DNA of 64,000 nt from NCBI RefSeq assembly GCF_017311415.1, contig NZ_JAEKIS010000013.1, positions 1 through 64,000 on the forward strand, given 5' to 3'. Position 1 is the first letter of the stretch. Each line of letters starts with the position of its first letter. Under the pieces are notes generated by a model that saw nothing but the letters and a program-made list of their open reading frames with translations, had not been told where the DNA came from and did no database searches. The translations under genes and the position numbers were made by a program. Below, one piece after another: positions 62,445-64,000 of this stretch. Source of the DNA: Salipiger abyssi. Its GTDB lineage: Bacteria; Pseudomonadota; Alphaproteobacteria; Rhodobacterales; Rhodobacteraceae.

Positions 62445-63843
62445 GATCCTCGTCCACATAAGCGATGCGCCCGCCGGATTTCGAGCCGGTCACCACGCCC
62501 AGCGATTTCAGCTTGCGGTGCAGCGCCGAGCGCTCCATGCCGACAAAGGCCGCGGTGCGCGAGATATTGCCGCCGAACCGGTTGATCTGGGTGAGCAGAT
62601 ATTCCCGCTCGAAGGCCTCGCGCGCCTCGCGCAGCGGCAGGGTCGCCAGCGTGCCCGAAAGCACCACGCGCCCCTCTTCGTCGCCGCTCACAGGCGCCTC
62701 CTGCGGCAGCTCGCGCGCCTCGATGGGGCCGGTGCCTTCGCCCAGGATCAGCACGCGCTCCACCAGGTTCTTGAGCTGGCGCACATTGCCCGGCCAGATC
62801 ATCGTCTGCATCAGCGCAATCGCATCCTCGGAAAGCGGCCGCACCGGCAGGCCCTGAGACTTGTTGCAGGCCTCGATGAAATAGCCGGCGAGCAGCGGGA
62901 TATCCTCGCGGCGGTCCTCCAGCGAGGGCACCGCGATCGGCACCACGTTGAGCCGGTGATAAAGCTCCTGACGGAAGCGGCCCGCGGCGATTTCCTCGTC
63001 GAGATCGCGATTGGTCGAGGAGATCACCCGCAGATCGACCCGCACCTTGTCGGCGCCGCCGACGCGGGTAAAGCTCTGGTCGACCAGCACGCGCAGGATC
63101 TTCGACTGGGTGCCGAGCGGCATGTCGGCGACCTCGTCGAAATAGACCACGCCGCCATGCGCCTGCTCCAGCAGCCCCGGCTCGATGCCACGTTCTGGGG
63201 TCTCGCGGCCGAACAGCACCTCTTCCATGGTCTCGGGCGCGACGCCGGCGCAGTTCACCGTCACGAACGGCCCCTGCGCACGGCCGGAATGGGCATGGAT
63301 GTAGCGCGCCGCCACCTCCTTGCCGCTGCCCGCAGGCCCGGTGAGCATCACGCGTCCATTGGATTTCGTCACCTTGTCGAGCTGGCTGACCAGCGCGCGG
63401 AAGGCGGCGCTTTCGCCCACCATCTGCGCCACTTCGGTTTCGCGCCGCTTGAGCTGACTGTTCTCGCGCCGCAGCTGCGAGGTCTCCATCGCGCGCCGGA
63501 TCACCACCAGCAACTGGTCGATATTGAAGGGCTTTTCGATGAAGTCATAGGCGCCCTGCTTGATCGCCGCGACGGCGATCTCGATATTGCCGTGACCCGA
63601 GATGATGATGATCGGGATATCGGGATTGTCGCGCTTGACGGTCTTGAGGATGTCTATCCCGTCCATCTTGCTGTCCTTCAGCCAGATGTCGAGGATCAGC
63701 AGCCCGGGGGGTTCTGCATTGACCTCCGTCATCGCCTCGGTCGAATTCGCCGCCAGCCGCGTGGTGTAGCCCTCGTCCTCGAGGATGTCCCCGATCAGCT
63801 CGCGAATGTCGCGCTCGTCGTCCACGATCAGGATATCGCTCAT
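62425..63843 (-). CDS. ntrX: NtrX nitrogen/redox response regulator
   Basis: The 472-residue regulator has an N-terminal receiver (about 1-120) with the phosphoacceptor Asp in LLILDIWLKDSKMDG, an AAA+ ATPase with Walker A GPAGSGKEVAARYIH (about 167-181), and a Fis-type C-terminal HTH (about 425-455, GGNISRTAAFVGMERSALHRKLKSL). Unusually, the stretch LFGRETPERGIEPG stands where sigma-54 activators carry GAFTGA, suggesting it does not remodel sigma-54 polymerase. Its ATG overlaps the ntrY stop by four bases. Confidence 0.94.
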   Translation of the reverse strand: MSDILIVDDERDIRELIGDILEDEGYTTRLAANSTEAMTEVNAEPPGLLILDIWLKDSKMDGIDILKTVKRDNPDIPIIIISGHGNIEIAVAAIKQGAYDFIEKPFNIDQLLVVIRRAMETSQLRRENSQLKRRETEVAQMVGESAAFRALVSQLDKVTKSNGRVMLTGPAGSGKEVAARYIHAHSGRAQGPFVTVNCAGVAPETMEEVLFGRETPERGIEPGLLEQAHGGVVYFDEVADMPLGTQSKILRVLVDQSFTRVGGADKVRVDLRVISSTNRDLDEEIAAGRFRQELYHRLNVVPIAVPSLEDRREDIPLLAGYFIEACNKSQGLPVRPLSEDAIALMQTMIWPGNVRQLKNLVERVLILGEGTGPIEARELPQEAPVSGDEEGRVVLSGTLATLPLREAREAFEREYLLTQINRFGGNISRTAAFVGMERSALHRKLKSLGVVTGSKSGGRIAYVDEDHVQQAG

Positions 63844-64000
63844 GTCTGCCCCTCTAATTCTGAAATCACTCTGGTCATATGGGCCGGACGCGCCGGCGCG
63901 AGCCCGAGCGGCAGGCGGATCACCGCCATCGCCCCGGCATGGGTGGCGCCGTCGAATAGCGGCGCATCCTCAAGGGCAAGGCTGCCGCCATGCTCCTCGA
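63840..64000 (-). CDS. ntrY: NtrY sensor histidine kinase, C-terminal end (partial)
   Basis: Only the last 53 codons are inside the window, beginning EEHGGSLALEDAPLFDGATHAGAMAVIRLPLG. EEHGGSL follows the G2 box in HATPase domains, and AVIRLPL is the usual final strand. Its TGA overlaps the ntrX start (ATGA), so the pair is coupled. The rest lies to the right of the window. Confidence 0.9.
   Translation of the reverse strand, partial: EEHGGSLALEDAPLFDGATHAGAMAVIRLPLGLAPARPAHMTRVISELEGQT

Overview
This is a GC-rich alphaproteobacterial window, almost certainly from the Rhodobacteraceae/Roseobacteraceae. Four things point there: a circularly permuted two-piece tmRNA with an ANDN...AVAA tag, an alphaproteobacterial SspB, the ntrY-ntrX ... 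hfq-hflX order, and an RNase E whose S1 domain is split by a long low-complexity insert. There is no rRNA, complete tRNA or CRISPR array. Apart from the left 4.9 kb, the window reads as ordinary core chromosome.

Accessory part (1-4873). The window opens inside an integrated island. Its right border is a 45-base 3' fragment of a tRNA-Asn gene (4829-4873), the kind of duplicate left by a tyrosine-integrase insertion. The island carries a CBASS-like anti-phage module: a DncV-type CD-NTase, an overlapping E2-like (Cap2 N-terminal) gene that ends in a 16-bp inverted repeat, and a divergently transcribed Cap15-type membrane beta-barrel effector. Next to it is a gene with a diadenylate-cyclase-like (DACNV-type) C-terminal domain with an altered active site. 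GC content drops visibly around 2.7-4.3 kb, and 4025-4828 has no convincing gene.

Core part. 4.9-9.5 kb holds sufE, a lipoprotein, rnd and purM-purN. 9.7-13.3 kb holds ssrA (tmRNA), a DUF1194 protein, a ChrA transporter, sspB and a PmtA-like methyltransferase; ssrA and sspB belong to the same trans-translation/ClpXP pathway. 13.3-18.7 kb holds fumC, a serine hydrolase, DUF4169 and RHH proteins, lipA and a class III CoA-transferase. 18.8-25.6 kb holds an XRE-cupin regulator facing a DMT exporter, a RamA-like ASKHA protein, YqaA, dsbB, PepSY, cytochrome b561 and a membrane LuxR protein. 25.7-28.6 kb holds gap, a DUF1127 protein, coaD and a CBS protein.

28.6-38.3 kb is mainly distal valine catabolism: a LysR regulator, mmsA, isobutyryl-CoA dehydrogenase, 3-hydroxyisobutyryl-CoA hydrolase and mmsB. 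The pathway is interrupted by two STAS-like paralogs, a YbdK-type ligase and a glycosyltransferase. 38.3-49.7 kb holds a Crp/Fnr regulator, FrnE, a K+ channel, an MFS pump, icd, YitT, an EF-hand protein, an ECF sigma factor, class I aldolase, a P450-hydrolase pair, ccdA and a TusA-like protein. 49.8-64 kb holds rne, osmC, a LysR/quinone-reductase pair, a beta-hydroxyacid dehydrogenase, penicillin acylase plus a phosphotransferase, and hflX, hfq, a transglutaminase-like lipoprotein, ntrX and the end of ntrY.

Three families of short dispersed intergenic repeats recur: GTAGGGTGGG...CCCACC hairpins, paired CAAATTCCTTCGAAGGAATTTG-type palindromes just after stop codons, and an AGTATTT...GAAAGATGA element. 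fumC and icd share an unusual 10-bp-period direct-repeat motif upstream.
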